DNA of 64,000 nucleotides. It comes from Paraburkholderia fynbosensis (GTDB taxonomy: Bacteria > Pseudomonadota > Gammaproteobacteria > Burkholderiales > Burkholderiaceae). The DNA lies in assembly GCF_902859935.1 (NCBI RefSeq), contig NZ_CADIKI010000012.1, positions 124,001-188,000 of the forward strand, given 5' to 3'. A model generated the notes under the pieces. The model was not told where the DNA came from and searched no databases. It worked only from the letters and a program-made list of their open reading frames with translations. This document shows positions 8,904-19,000 of this stretch, piece after piece. A program made the position numbers and the translations under genes. Position 1 is the stretch's first letter; each line of letters begins with the position of its first letter.

Positions 8904-10262
8904 TTACGTGGTGGCCTGCTTGACCGCGTCGGCGATCGCTTCCGAATGAAGCACCGCGTCGTCGACATTCTCGGCCTCGACCATCACGCGCAACACCGGC
9001 TCGGTGCCAGACGCGCGGATCAGCACGCGGCCGCGGCCATTCAGCGCGCTCTCGGCGTGGCCAATCGCGCGACGGATCGCGTCACTGCCCTTCCAGTCCG
9101 CGTCCGGCTTCATGCGCACATTGATCAGCTTCTGCGGGAACAGCGTGACGCCATCGAGCAGATCTGCGAGCGATTTCCCGCTACGCTGCATCGCCGCGAG
9201 CACCAGCAACGCGGAAACGATGCCGTCGCCGGTCGAATGGCGGTCGAGGGAGAGGATATGGCCTGAGCCTTCCGCGCCGAGTTGCCAGCCGTGCTCGCGC
9301 AGTTGCTCGAGCACGTAGCGATCGCCCACCGCCGCGCGGACGAACTTTACACCCGCCTCCTGCAGCGCCACCTCGACGGCCATATTGGTCATCAGGGTGC
9401 CCACTGCGCCGTCCACGTTGCCGTCGGTCGCGATGCGGTCCTTGACCAGTACGTACAGCAGCTCGTCGCCGTTATAAAGGCGGCCGGCGGCGTCCACTAC
9501 CTGCAGACGGTCCGCGTCGCCGTCGAGTGCAATGCCGAGGTCCGCGTGATTCGCGCGCACCGCGCGCACCAGCGCATCCGGCGCCGTCGCGCCGACGCCG
9601 TCGTTGATGTTGAAGCCGTTGGGCGAAACACCGATGGGAATCACCTCGGCACCGAGTTCATGGAAGACGTGCGGCGCGACGTCGTACGCGGCGCCGTGCG
9701 CGCAATCGACGACCAGCTTCATGCCGCGCAGGTCGAACGCGGCCGGAAACGTACTCTTGCAGAACTCGATGTAGCGGCCGGCCGCGTCGTCGAGGCGCCG
9801 CGCCTTGCCGAGCTGCTCGGAGGCCGCGCAGGCGAGCGGCAGATTGAGCTGCTCTTCGATCTGCGCCTCGACTTCGTCCGGCAGCTTGTTGCCGTCGGCC
9901 GAAAAGAATTTGATGCCGTTGTCGTAGTACGGATTGTGCGAAGCGCTGATAACCACGCCCGCGGCAAGCCGCAGCGCGCGCGTCAAATAGGCGATGCCGG
10001 GTGTCGGCATCGGGCCCGCCAGCATCACGTCGACGCCGGCCGCCGAAAAGCCCGACTCGAGCGCGGCTTCGAGCATGTAGCCCGAGACGCGCGTGTCTTT
10101 GCCGATCAGCACAGTTGGCCGAGTGCTCGATCTGGCCCGGCGATCCGCTCCCGCCAGCACCTTGCCGGCTGCATAGCCCAGCCGCAGCACAAATTCCGGC
10201 GTAATGGGCCCTTCGCCGACCTTGCCTCGAATCCCGTCCGTTCCGAAGTAACGACGCGCCAT
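8904..10262 (-). CDS. glmM: Phosphoglucosamine mutase GlmM
   Basis: GlmM converts glucosamine-6-phosphate to glucosamine-1-phosphate for UDP-GlcNAc, and so for peptidoglycan and lipid A. The 452-residue protein starts MARRYFGTDGIRG, with the substrate loop GTDGIRG. The catalytic phosphoserine (about Ser108) is in ISASHNP, the Mg-binding loop is DGDADR, and the phosphate-binding C-terminal loop is RASGTEPVLRVM. The ATG at 10262 has a GAGGGAG ribosome site; the open frame extends a little further upstream without support. It lies 28 bp after folP in the same direction, the common folP-glmM order. Confidence 0.97.
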   Translation of the reverse strand: MARRYFGTDGIRGKVGEGPITPEFVLRLGYAAGKVLAGADRRARSSTRPTVLIGKDTRVSGYMLEAALESGFSAAGVDVMLAGPMPTPGIAYLTRALRLAAGVVISASHNPYYDNGIKFFSADGNKLPDEVEAQIEEQLNLPLACAASEQLGKARRLDDAAGRYIEFCKSTFPAAFDLRGMKLVVDCAHGAAYDVAPHVFHELGAEVIPIGVSPNGFNINDGVGATAPDALVRAVRANHADLGIALDGDADRLQVVDAAGRLYNGDELLYVLVKDRIATDGNVDGAVGTLMTNMAVEVALQEAGVKFVRAAVGDRYVLEQLREHGWQLGAEGSGHILSLDRHSTGDGIVSALLVLAAMQRSGKSLADLLDGVTLFPQKLINVRMKPDADWKGSDAIRRAIGHAESALNGRGRVLIRASGTEPVLRVMVEAENVDDAVLHSEAIADAVKQATT

Positions 10263-10290
10263 ATTATTTCTCCCTCGTTTTGCTGTGGGT

Positions 10291-11190
10291 TCAACCACGC
10301 GCACGGCCGTGATTCGCCGCATCGCGCATGGCTGCCCATACTTTCAATGCGTCTGCTGTTTGCGCAACATCATGCACGCGCAGAATCGCAGCACCCCGTT
10401 CGGCCGCGCACACGGCAGCAGCAACACTACCAGCGATACGCTCGGTAGCCGCGCGCCCGACCACTGCGCCGATCATCGACTTGCGTGACATGCCCGCAAG
10501 AATCGGATAAGGCGGCACGGCCTGCGGCGCGGTGTCCGGCAAATGCGCGAGCAACGCGTAGTTATGTTCGATCACCGCCTTGCCGAAGCCGAAACCCGGG
10601 TCGACGCTGATGCGCGCACGCGCGACCCCCGCTTGCTGCAACGTCGCCACCCGCTCCTCGAGGAAACGCCGAACCTCGCTCACGACATCCTCGTAGGCGG
10701 GCTCGCCGAGCTGCATGGTCTGCGGCTCACCGAGCATATGCATCACACATAACCCACATGCACTATCGCGAACCGCGTCGATCGCACCGGCCATCCGGAA
10801 ACCCCAGATGTCGTTGATCAGATCGGCGCCCGCGCTCAATGCCTCGCGCATCACTTCCGGTTTGTACGTATCGATCGACAACGGCACGTTGGCCCCCCGC
10901 AATTGCTCGATGAGCGGAATCACGCGCTCTAGCTCTTCATCGAGCGGCACTGGCGGCGCACCGGGGCGGGTCGATTCGCCACCGATGTCGATGATGTCCG
11001 CGCCCTCGAGCATCATGCGTTCGGCCTGACGCAACGCGTCGCCGCGCATCGCGTACTGGCCACCGTCGGAGAAGGAATCGGGCGTGACGTTCAGAATACC
11101 CATGACCAACGGGCGTTCAAAGGTCAGCTTGAAGCGGCCGCATTGCAGCGGCTCTGGAATGGGAGGAGAAGATAGATCGGCTTTCGACAC
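10291..11190 (-). CDS. folP: Dihydropteroate synthase FolP
   Basis: FolP condenses p-aminobenzoate with hydroxymethyl-dihydropterin pyrophosphate in folate synthesis and is the sulfonamide target. Diagnostic blocks are MGILNVTPDSFSDGG near the N-terminus, DIGGESTRPGA, INDIWGF and the C-terminal RVHDVAQTADALKVW. The start is uncertain: no in-frame ATG lies between the ftsH terminator and MGILNVTP. I take a GTG at 11190 (VSKADLSS), giving about 300 residues. A GTG at 11205 is an alternative, and the ATG at 11256 falls in the terminator stem and is unlikely. Confidence 0.94.
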   Translation of the reverse strand: MSKADLSSPPIPEPLQCGRFKLTFERPLVMGILNVTPDSFSDGGQYAMRGDALRQAERMMLEGADIIDIGGESTRPGAPPVPLDEELERVIPLIEQLRGANVPLSIDTYKPEVMREALSAGADLINDIWGFRMAGAIDAVRDSACGLCVMHMLGEPQTMQLGEPAYEDVVSEVRRFLEERVATLQQAGVARARISVDPGFGFGKAVIEHNYALLAHLPDTAPQAVPPYPILAGMSRKSMIGAVVGRAATERIAGSVAAAVCAAERGAAILRVHDVAQTADALKVWAAMRDAANHGRARG

Positions 11191-11222
11191 GTAGCAATGC
11201 TTCACGTAAAACGGATAAATGC

Positions 11223-11253
11223 AAAACGGGCCGGTGTGAAACACACCGGCCCG
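11223..11253 (-). terminator. Intrinsic terminator after ftsH
   Basis: A 12-bp stem CGGGCCGGTGTG / CACACCGGCCCG with a three-base loop is followed on the minus strand by a short TTTT run. It lies 20 bp past the ftsH stop and before folP. Confidence 0.75.
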
Positions 11254-11273
11254 CACTTTCGACTGATCGCCTA

Positions 11274-13163
11274 TCAGGCCGGCGCGGTTGCGCTACCCGG
11301 CTTGACCTCGGTGCCCGGGCTACCGCCCGACGAGGCGTCGCTTGCCGACGGGGGCGAACTCTTCGGCGAACGCGGCGGACGTCCGGCCATGATGTCGTTA
11401 ATCTGATCGGCGTCGATCGTCTCCCACTCCATCAGTGCGGCGGTCATCGCTTCTACCTTGTCGCGATTTTCATCCAGCAGGCGCTTCGCGAGGTTGTACT
11501 GCTCGTCCAACACGCGGCGGATTTCCGCATCGACCTTCTGCTGCGTCGCTTCCGAAATGGTCCGCGTGAAACCGCGGCCAAACGGCGTTGCATCGTTTTC
11601 GTCGTCGACGTAGACCATCGGTCCGAGCGCATCCGTCATGCCAAAGCGAGCCACCATGGCGCGAGCCGTCTGCGTCGCCTTGTTGAAGTCGTCCGAAGCA
11701 CCGGTGCTGATGAGGTTCAGGAACAACTCTTCCGCCACCCGGCCACCGAACAGGATCGCAAGACGATCGAGCAGATAATCTTTTGAGTACGTTTCGTTGT
11801 CATGCTCCGGCAGCTGCCACGTCACACCCAGCGCACGGCCGCGCGGAATGATCGTGACCTTGTGCACCGGATCGGCCTTCGGCAACAGCTTGGCGATCAC
11901 CGCATGACCCGACTCGTGGTAAGCCGTCGCGCGCTTCGACTCTTCGCGAATCACGGCAGACTTGCGCTCCGGACCCATGAAGATCTTGTCCTTGGCGTCT
12001 TCGAAGTCCGTCATTTCGACGATACGCTTGCCGCGACGAGCCGCGAACAGTGCCGCTTCGTTCACGAGGTTCGCCAGATCGGCGCCCGAGAAGCCCGGCG
12101 TGCCGCGCGCAATCACTGCCGCGTCGACGTCGTTCGAAATCGGCACCTTGCGCAGATGCACCTTCATGATGTGTTCGCGGCCGCGGATATCCGGCAGACC
12201 GACATACACCTGACGGTCGAAACGGCCCGGACGCAACAGCGCCTTGTCGAGCACGTCCGAGCGGTTCGTTGCAGCGATCACGATCACGCCCGAGTTCGCC
12301 TCGAAGCCGTCCATCTCGACGAGCATCTGATTCAAGGTCTGCTCGCGTTCGTCGTTACCGCCGCCCATGCCGGCGCCACGATGACGACCGACCGCGTCGA
12401 TTTCGTCGATGAACACGATGCATGGTGCGTGCTTCTTGGCCTGCTCGAACATGTCGCGCACACGAGCCGCGCCGACACCGACGAACATTTCAACGAAGTC
12501 CGAACCCGAAATGCTGAAGAACGGCACCTTCGCCTCGCCAGCGATAGCACGTGCCAACAGCGTCTTACCCGTTCCCGGAGGGCCGACCAGCAGCACACCA
12601 CGTGGAATGCGCCCGCCCAGCTTCTGAAATTTCTGCGGGTCGCGCAGGAAGTCGACCAGTTCGGAGACTTCTTCCTTCGCTTCGTCGCAACCGGCGACGT
12701 CGGTGAAATTAATTGCGTTGTTGTTCTCGTCGATCAGCCGCGCACGGGATTTGCCGAACGAGAATGCTCCGCCTTTCCCGCCCCCTTGCATCTGTCGCAT
12801 CATATAGAACCAGAAACCGATGATCAGGATCGTCGGCCCGAGGTAATACAGCGCGGACACCAGCGCATTGGGTTCGTCGTCAGCCTTGCCGCTCACCTGA
12901 ACGCCATACTTCATCAGATCGCCGACCATCCAGATGTCGCCGGGCGACACGATCTGGTACTTCTGGCCGTCTGCTGGAGTGACCGTGAGGTTCCGCCCCT
13001 GGACAATGACGTTCTTGACTTTGCCGGCCTTCGCGTCGTCCATGAACTGCGAATAGGAAACGCCTTCCTGGACACGGGGCTTGTCGAACTGCTTGAACAC
13101 CGTAAACAGCACCAGTGCGATAACCAGCCACACTGCTGCCTTCGAAAACATATTGTTGTTCAA
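11274..13163 (-). CDS. ftsH: ATP-dependent zinc metalloprotease FtsH
   Basis: FtsH is a membrane-anchored hexameric AAA protease that degrades misfolded membrane proteins and regulators such as LpxC and RpoH. The 629-residue protein has an N-terminal membrane helix (about residues 8-24), a small periplasmic domain and a second helix (about 100-120). The AAA module has Walker A GPPGTGKT, Walker B IVFIDEIDAVG and the second region of homology RPGRFDRQV. The zinc site is HESGHAVIA. The start is a TTG at 13163, supported by an AAGGAG ribosome site seven bases upstream; the next ATG is four codons in. A low-complexity Pro/Ser tail ends the protein. rlmE lies just upstream, the classic rlmE-ftsH pair. 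Confidence 0.97.
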   Translation of the reverse strand: MNNNMFSKAAVWLVIALVLFTVFKQFDKPRVQEGVSYSQFMDDAKAGKVKNVIVQGRNLTVTPADGQKYQIVSPGDIWMVGDLMKYGVQVSGKADDEPNALVSALYYLGPTILIIGFWFYMMRQMQGGGKGGAFSFGKSRARLIDENNNAINFTDVAGCDEAKEEVSELVDFLRDPQKFQKLGGRIPRGVLLVGPPGTGKTLLARAIAGEAKVPFFSISGSDFVEMFVGVGAARVRDMFEQAKKHAPCIVFIDEIDAVGRHRGAGMGGGNDEREQTLNQMLVEMDGFEANSGVIVIAATNRSDVLDKALLRPGRFDRQVYVGLPDIRGREHIMKVHLRKVPISNDVDAAVIARGTPGFSGADLANLVNEAALFAARRGKRIVEMTDFEDAKDKIFMGPERKSAVIREESKRATAYHESGHAVIAKLLPKADPVHKVTIIPRGRALGVTWQLPEHDNETYSKDYLLDRLAILFGGRVAEELFLNLISTGASDDFNKATQTARAMVARFGMTDALGPMVYVDDENDATPFGRGFTRTISEATQQKVDAEIRRVLDEQYNLAKRLLDENRDKVEAMTAALMEWETIDADQINDIMAGRPPRSPKSSPPSASDASSGGSPGTEVKPGSATAPA

Positions 13164-13350
13164 AGCACCACTCCTTCACTTAGACGGGCGCCTACATTTG
13201 CCTTGCGGCACCACGAAAGCATTCTAATCCAGTCCGCAGACCCCTGCCATAAGGTTTCGCTACCACAGAAATAGCGCAGCGTGCCAATCAAGCGCCAATT
13301 CGAGCGCTGGAGGCATTTTATCGGCAGATGCGGAACCGTCCTGCAGCGCC

Positions 13351-14013
13351 CTATGCGGGCCGCTTGAGATGCTTACCCAAAATAAACGTTTCTGACGATT
13401 TATCCCGCGACGCTTTCGGCTTGCGGGCCGCCACCACCTTGAACTGGCGCTTGAACTTTTCGACAATCTGGCTATAACCGCTGCCGTGGAAGCATTTGAC
13501 TAAAAGGGCGCCATCCGGTTTCAGGTGATTTTGTGAGAATTCCAGCGCGAGATCGCATAAATGCTCGATTCGCGCAGCATCCGCCACTGCCACTCCCGAC
13601 AGGTTGGGCGCCATATCCGAAATTACAAGGTCAACTTGGCGTTCGCCGACCAATTCTTCCAGTTGGCCCAGTACCGAGTCTTCACGGAAGTCGCCCTGGA
13701 TGAAGTGAACGTCGGCCACAGGCTCCATCGGCAACAAATCGAGCGCGATGATCGTGCCGTCGATACCGCCTTCGCGCTCCGCATCGCGCTGCGAGCCTTT
13801 GGCGAGCTTGTTGCGCGCGTACTGGCTCCAGCTGCCGGGCGTGGAGCCGAGGTCGACGATTACCTGCCCCGGACGGATCAGCTTGTCCTGCTCGTCGATT
13901 TCCTTGAGCTTGTAGGCTGCGCGGGCGCGATAGCCCTCCCGCTGCGCCATTTTCACGTACGGATCGTTGATGTGGTCATGCAGCCACGCGGTATTGAACT
14001 TGTTTTTTGCCAT
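13351..14013 (-). CDS. rlmE: 23S rRNA (uridine-2'-O)-methyltransferase RlmE
   Basis: RlmE (FtsJ/RrmJ) methylates U2552 of 23S rRNA in a late step of 50S assembly. The 220-residue protein has the SAM-binding loop VDLGSTPGSWSQ, the acidic SAM contact ALDLLP, and the catalytic tetrad region with SDMAPN and VKCFHGSG. The frame is open far upstream, but that part overlaps yhbY on the other strand, so I start at the ATG at 14013 (MAKNKFNTAWLHDH). It lies 187 bp upstream of ftsH in the same direction and is divergent from yhbY. Confidence 0.96.
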   Translation of the reverse strand: MAKNKFNTAWLHDHINDPYVKMAQREGYRARAAYKLKEIDEQDKLIRPGQVIVDLGSTPGSWSQYARNKLAKGSQRDAEREGGIDGTIIALDLLPMEPVADVHFIQGDFREDSVLGQLEELVGERQVDLVISDMAPNLSGVAVADAARIEHLCDLALEFSQNHLKPDGALLVKCFHGSGYSQIVEKFKRQFKVVAARKPKASRDKSSETFILGKHLKRPA

Positions 14014-14202
14014 TAAAGATTGAACTCTTGCTGCGTGGTGACGCGCTTTAGGGGATAATACGCGGTTAATTCGCGCGGCGACCGCCAAACCGGCGGCATC
14101 CGCGATTCTGTTGTTCTGACGCGCCGCCCTGTTGAATCGACCGATCGAGCAAGTCGATCGGGAACGCAGGTGCCGCCATTTTAGTCGAGTCTCCCACTTT
14201 CC

Positions 14203-14730
14203 ATGCCCGCCCTCAAAGTCTCTTCCGACCAACGCGCCGAGTTGCGCTCCCAGGCACATGCGCTCAAACCGGTCGTGCTCGTCGGCGCCGAAGGCTTGAC
14301 CGACGCTGTGCTCTCCGAGATCAAGGTGCACCTTGACGCTCATCAGCTCATCAAAATCCGCGTGTTCGGCGACGAGCGCGAGGAACGCATCGCGATCTAT
14401 GAAGAAATTTGCGACAAGCTGAACGCTGCGCCGATCCAGCACATCGGCAAACTGTTGGTGATCTGGAAGCCGGAATCGGCTCAACCAGCGGTGAAGCCGA
14501 AGCGCGGTGCCCTGCCGAGCGCCCGCGAAGCGGCCGTCGAGGCCAAGCCTGGCAAGGGTCGCGCGCCACGCGTTGTCACGGTCGTCAAACCCAGTGAAAT
14601 TCCGATGCGCAAGCCGAAGGCAAAAGCTGTCGTGGTGCGCGGCAATGAACGCGTCACGCAAGGCGGCAACATCAAGCGTGCCAAGAAGCGTCAGACCAGC
14701 GCGAAGCGCTCGCATCAATCCTCGAAGTAA
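14203..14730 (+). CDS. yhbY: YhbY-type CRM-domain RNA-binding protein with basic C-terminal tail
   Basis: YhbY binds pre-50S ribosomal particles through a CRM domain. Residues about 3-97 form that domain, with LRSQAHALKPVVLVGAEG and the GDEREER segment. The protein then continues for about 75 residues rich in Lys, Arg, Ala and Pro (ending KKRQTSAKRSHQSSK), a tail that E. coli YhbY (about 97 residues) lacks. It is probably disordered and may bind RNA. Its position divergent from rlmE is conserved in proteobacteria and fits a role in ribosome assembly. Confidence 0.9.
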   Translation: MPALKVSSDQRAELRSQAHALKPVVLVGAEGLTDAVLSEIKVHLDAHQLIKIRVFGDEREERIAIYEEICDKLNAAPIQHIGKLLVIWKPESAQPAVKPKRGALPSAREAAVEAKPGKGRAPRVVTVVKPSEIPMRKPKAKAVVVRGNERVTQGGNIKRAKKRQTSAKRSHQSSK

Positions 14731-14743
14731 GCAGGTGGCAAAG

Positions 14744-14765
14744 AGGTGCGGGAAGGTCCGCACCT
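14744..14765 (+). terminator. Possible weak terminator after yhbY
   Basis: AGGTGCGG and CCGCACCT form an 8-bp stem around GAAGGT just after the yhbY stop. No T run follows, so termination is uncertain. Confidence 0.35.
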
Positions 14766-14875
14766 TGAGCAACGCTGGTCCGAAACGCGGCGGGATGCCC
14801 GCGCACGAGGCTTCGGCAAAGTCCTAGATCGGAAAGAGCGACTAGCAAGCGTAAGCAGTACCTGCCTAACCAGCC

Positions 14876-15385
14876 TCAGCCCGCCACTTTCCCCGCAGCA
14901 TCACGAGCGCCCTGCTCCGTCGTCGCCGCACCGGTGCTGGCCGGTAGCTTCCACACGAGCGCCACGCCAAGCAGGCTTTCGATCAGATAGAACACGCTCG
15001 ACACGCCGTGCAGAATGCCGAAGCGCGCTGCATAAACCGAATGCCCGACGTCGGTGCCCGCTTCGAGCGCGGCCTCGCGCATCGCATTCATGAACGGCTG
15101 CAGCGCGAAGTAACCCAGCAGCACGCACACCAGCATGCCGGCGATCAGCCAGCGCAACCGCCGATAAGCCTCGCTGCCGCGGCGAACGAGCACATTCGCG
15201 AGACCCAGCAGCAAAATACCGCACACCACACCCACGAAGCCCTGAATACGGAATAGTTGTGCCGCCACCGCGCCTGCCGAAATCCGGTCGAGCGACGTGA
15301 ACAGCACTGGCGCGACGGCATAGCCGATAGTCAGCAGACTACCGAGCCACACCACCGTCAGAAGACGGAAAAACCGATGTGGCAT
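14876..15385 (-). CDS. DUF4149-type integral membrane protein
   Basis: A 169-residue membrane protein of unknown function starting MPHRFFRLLTVVWLGS. It has four likely transmembrane helices (about residues 5-25, 45-66, 78-99 and 130-150). The pattern and the GYAVAPVLF motif suggest the DUF4149 / TMEM205-like family. I chose the ATG at 15385, preceded by GGGAGT. It starts 20 bp after the greA stop in the same direction, so it is probably co-transcribed with greA. Function cannot be inferred. Confidence 0.75.
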   Translation of the reverse strand: MPHRFFRLLTVVWLGSLLTIGYAVAPVLFTSLDRISAGAVAAQLFRIQGFVGVVCGILLLGLANVLVRRGSEAYRRLRWLIAGMLVCVLLGYFALQPFMNAMREAALEAGTDVGHSVYAARFGILHGVSSVFYLIESLLGVALVWKLPASTGAATTEQGARDAAGKVAG

Positions 15386-15405
15386 CTGGGACTCCCGGGC
15401 CACCC

Positions 15406-15882
15406 TCAAACGTAGCTGACCGCGATGATTTCGTATTCGCGCACGCCGCCCGGCGCCTGCACCGACGCAACGTCGCCCTCCGATTTGCCGATCAAGGCGC
15501 GCGCGATCGGCGAGCTGATCGAAATCAGGCCGTGGTCGATGTCCGCTTCGTCGTCGCCGACGATCTGATATTTGACCGACGCACCCGACTCCAGGTCTTC
15601 CAGTTCCAGCGTCGCACCGAACACCACACGGCCGTCCGCGTCCACCTTCGACGGATCGATCACCTGCGCGCCGGCCAGCTTCGATTCGATCTCGGCAATC
15701 CGGCCTTCGATAAAGCCCTGTTTTTCCTTCGCAGCGTCATATTCCGCGTTTTCCGACAGATCGCCCTGGGCACGCGCTTCCGCGATCGAGTTGATCACTG
15801 CCGGACGTTCGACCGATTTCAGCCGCTGCAATTCGTCGCGCAACATGTCCGCGCCGCGCTTAGTCAATGGAATAGTGCTCAT
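15406..15882 (-). CDS. greA: Transcription elongation factor GreA
   Basis: GreA enters the secondary channel of RNA polymerase and stimulates cleavage of backtracked transcripts. The 158-residue protein starts MSTIPLTKRGADML. Its N-terminal coiled coil carries the catalytic acidic tip in GDLSENAEYDAAKEKQ, and the C-terminal FKBP-like domain includes SPIARALIGKSEGD. Length is normal. The start at 15882 is chosen over an ATG six codons upstream because the family begins there. carB lies upstream behind a large terminator, so greA likely has its own promoter. Confidence 0.97.
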   Translation of the reverse strand: MSTIPLTKRGADMLRDELQRLKSVERPAVINSIAEARAQGDLSENAEYDAAKEKQGFIEGRIAEIESKLAGAQVIDPSKVDADGRVVFGATLELEDLESGASVKYQIVGDDEADIDHGLISISSPIARALIGKSEGDVASVQAPGGVREYEIIAVSYV

Positions 15883-15910
15883 AAACAACTCTAGAGGCAA
15901 AAAACAGCCG

Positions 15911-16006
15911 TAAAAAAAATCACCGCGGTTAAGTGCATTCCGCAGGGACCAGTGCCATGGAGCATAAATCCGGCCCCAGCACCTGCGGAACGCCGCTTAA
16001 CCGCGG
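15911..16006 (-). terminator. Large imperfect stem with T8 run: terminator of carAB
   Basis: CCGCGGTTAAG (15923-15933) pairs with CTTAACCGCGG (15996-16006). Inside it TTCCGCAGG (15938-15946) pairs with CCTGCGGAA (15982-15990), and weaker pairing continues inwards. On the minus strand the structure ends in TTTTTTTT, so it is an unusually long intrinsic terminator for carB. Confidence 0.7.
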
Positions 16007-16037
16007 CACGTACATCCTGAGACAGAAACTCGAAGCC

Positions 16038-19000
16038 TTAGTTTAGGCGAGCGTGGAGTCCTTGTAAATCATAGACTTCCAGGTTCTTCAGATAGCGCAA
16101 ACCTTCCACCGCAGCCCGTGCGCCGGACATCGTCGTGTAGTACGTGACCTTGTTCGCCTGCGCGCTCATGCGAATCGAACGCGAATCGGCGATCGCGGCG
16201 CGCGTTTCGTCGACGGTCGTGAAGACCAGCGCGATTTCGCCGTTCTTGATCATGTCGACAATGTGCGGACGGCCGTCCTTCACCTTGTTGACGACCTTTA
16301 CCGGCACGCCGGCCGCTTCGATCGCGGCAGCCGTACCCTTGGTCGCGACGATCGGATAACCGAGTTCGTGCAGCATACGCGCGACTTCGACGGCCTTCGG
16401 CTTGTCGGCGTCCATCACGGTCAACAGCACCGTGCCCGATTCCGGCAAACGCGAACCCGCCGCGAGCTGCGACTTGAAGAGCGCCTCGCCGAACGTCTGG
16501 CCCACGCCCATCACTTCACCGGTCGAACGCATTTCCGGTCCGAGCACCGGGTCGACGGCCGGGAACTTGACGAAGGGAAACACAGCTTCCTTCACGCTGA
16601 AGTACGGCGGGTCGATTTCCTTCGTCACGCCTTGATCGGCGAGCTTCTGGCCGACCATCGCGCGCGCCGCGATCTTCGCGAGCGGCAGGCTGGTCGCCTT
16701 CGACACGTACGGCACCGTGCGCGACGCACGCGGGTTCACTTCGAGCACGTAGATGACGTCTTCCTTCGAGCCGTCCGCCTGCGGGACTTGCTGGATCGCG
16801 AACTGCACGTTCATCAGCCCGACCACGTTCAGCGCCTTCGCCATCGCGCCGGTCTGGCGCTTCAGTTCAGCGACGGTTTCCTGCGACAGCGAATACGGCG
16901 GCAGCGAGCAAGCCGAGTCGCCCGAGTGCACGCCCGCCTGTTCGATGTGCTCCATCACGCCGCCGATGAACACCGCTTCGCCATCCGAGATGCAATCCAC
17001 GTCGCATTCGATCGCGTCGTTCAGGAAGCGATCGAGCAGCACCGGCGAATCGTTCGACACCTTCACGGCCTCGCGCATATAGCGCTCGAGATCGCGCGGC
17101 TCGTGGACGATTTCCATCGCGCGGCCACCCAGCACATACGACGGACGCACCACCAGCGGATAGCCGATTTGGTCGGCGAGCTTGAGCGCTTCGTCTTCTG
17201 CGCGCGCGGTGCGGTTCGGCGGCTGACGCAGGCCGAGGTCCTGCAGCAGCTTCTGGAAACGCTCGCGGTCTTCGGCCGCGTCGATCATGTCCGGCGACGT
17301 ACCGACGATCGGCACACCGTTCGCTTCGAGATCGAGCGCGAGCTTCAGCGGCGTCTGCCCGCCGTATTGCACGATCACGCCGACGGGCTTTTCCTTGTCG
17401 ACGATTTCGAGCACGTCTTCGAGTGTCAGCGATTCGAAGTACAGACGATCCGACGTGTCGTAGTCGGTCGAAACGGTTTCAGGGTTGCAGTTGACCATGA
17501 TCGTTTCGTAGCCGTCCTCGCGCATCGCGAGCGCAGCGTGCACGCAGCAGTAGTCGAATTCGATGCCCTGGCCGATCCGGTTCGGGCCGCCGCCCAACAC
17601 CATGATCTTCTTGTTGTTGGTCGGATTCGCTTCGCACTCTTCCTCGTACGTGGAGTACATGTACGCGGTTTTCGTCGCGAATTCGGCCGCGCAGGTGTCG
17701 ACACGCTTGTACACCGGGCGCACGTTCAGCTCGATACGGCGCTGACGCACGTCCGCCGGCTTCGCGCCGAGCAGTTTGGCCAGACGGCGATCCGAGAAGC
17801 CGCTCTGCTTCAGATACTTCAGTTCTTCCTTCGAGAGGCTCGCGAGCGTGCGACCGGCCAGCGCCTTTTCCTTCAGGACGATCTGTTCGATCTGCGCGAG
17901 GAACCACGGGTCGATCGCGGTTTCCTCGAAAATCTCCGCGGCCGTCATGCCGACGCGGAACGCGTCGCCGACATACCAGATGCGGTCCGGACCGGCTTCG
18001 CCGATCTCGCGGATGATCTCGTCGCGGTTATCGGTCTTTTCGTCCAGACCGTCGACGCCGACTTCAAGACCGCGCAGCGCCTTCTGGAACGACTCCTGGA
18101 AGGTGCGTCCGATCGCCATCACTTCGCCGACCGACTTCATCTGCGTGGTCAGGCGCGAATCGGCTTCGCGGAATTTCTCGAATGCGAAACGCGGAATCTT
18201 TGTGACGACGTAGTCGATCGTCGGCTCGAAGGAGGCTGGGGTCTGGCCGCCGGTGATTTCGTTCTTCAGTTCGTCGAGCGTATAGCCTACTGCCAGCTTG
18301 GCCGCGACCTTGGCGATCGGGAAGCCGGTCGCTTTCGATGCCAGCGCCGAGGAGCGCGACACACGCGGGTTCATTTCGATCACGATCATCCGGCCGTCTT
18401 TCGGATTGATCGAGAACTGCACGTTCGAGCCGCCCGTATCGACGCCGATCTCGCGCAGCACGGCGAGCGAGGCGTTACGCAGGATCTGATATTCCTTGTC
18501 GGTCAGCGTTTGCGCCGGCGCGACGGTGATCGAGTCGCCGGTGTGGATGCCCATCGGGTCCAGGTTTTCGATCGAGCAGACGATGATGCAGTTGTCCTTG
18601 GTGTCGCGGACCACTTCCATCTCATACTCTTTCCAGCCGAGCAGCGATTCTTCGATCAGCAGCTCGCGGGTCGGCGACAGGTCGAGACCACGCTTGCAGA
18701 TCTCTTCGAATTCGTCGCGGTTGTACGCGATGCCGCCGCCCGAGCCGCCCAGCGTGAACGACGGTCGGATCACGACCGGATAGCCGCCGCTGCCGGTTTG
18801 CGCAGCGATATCAGCCTGCACCTGCAGCGCTTCTTCCATCGAATGCGCGGTGCCCGACTTGGCCGAACCGAGACCGATCTTGGTCATCGCGTCCTTGAAC
18901 TTCTGGCGGTCTTCTGCCTTGTCGATAGCTTCCGGCGATGCGCCGATCAGCTCGACCTTGTACTTCTCCAGCACGCCGTGCGCGTGCAGATCGAGCGCGC

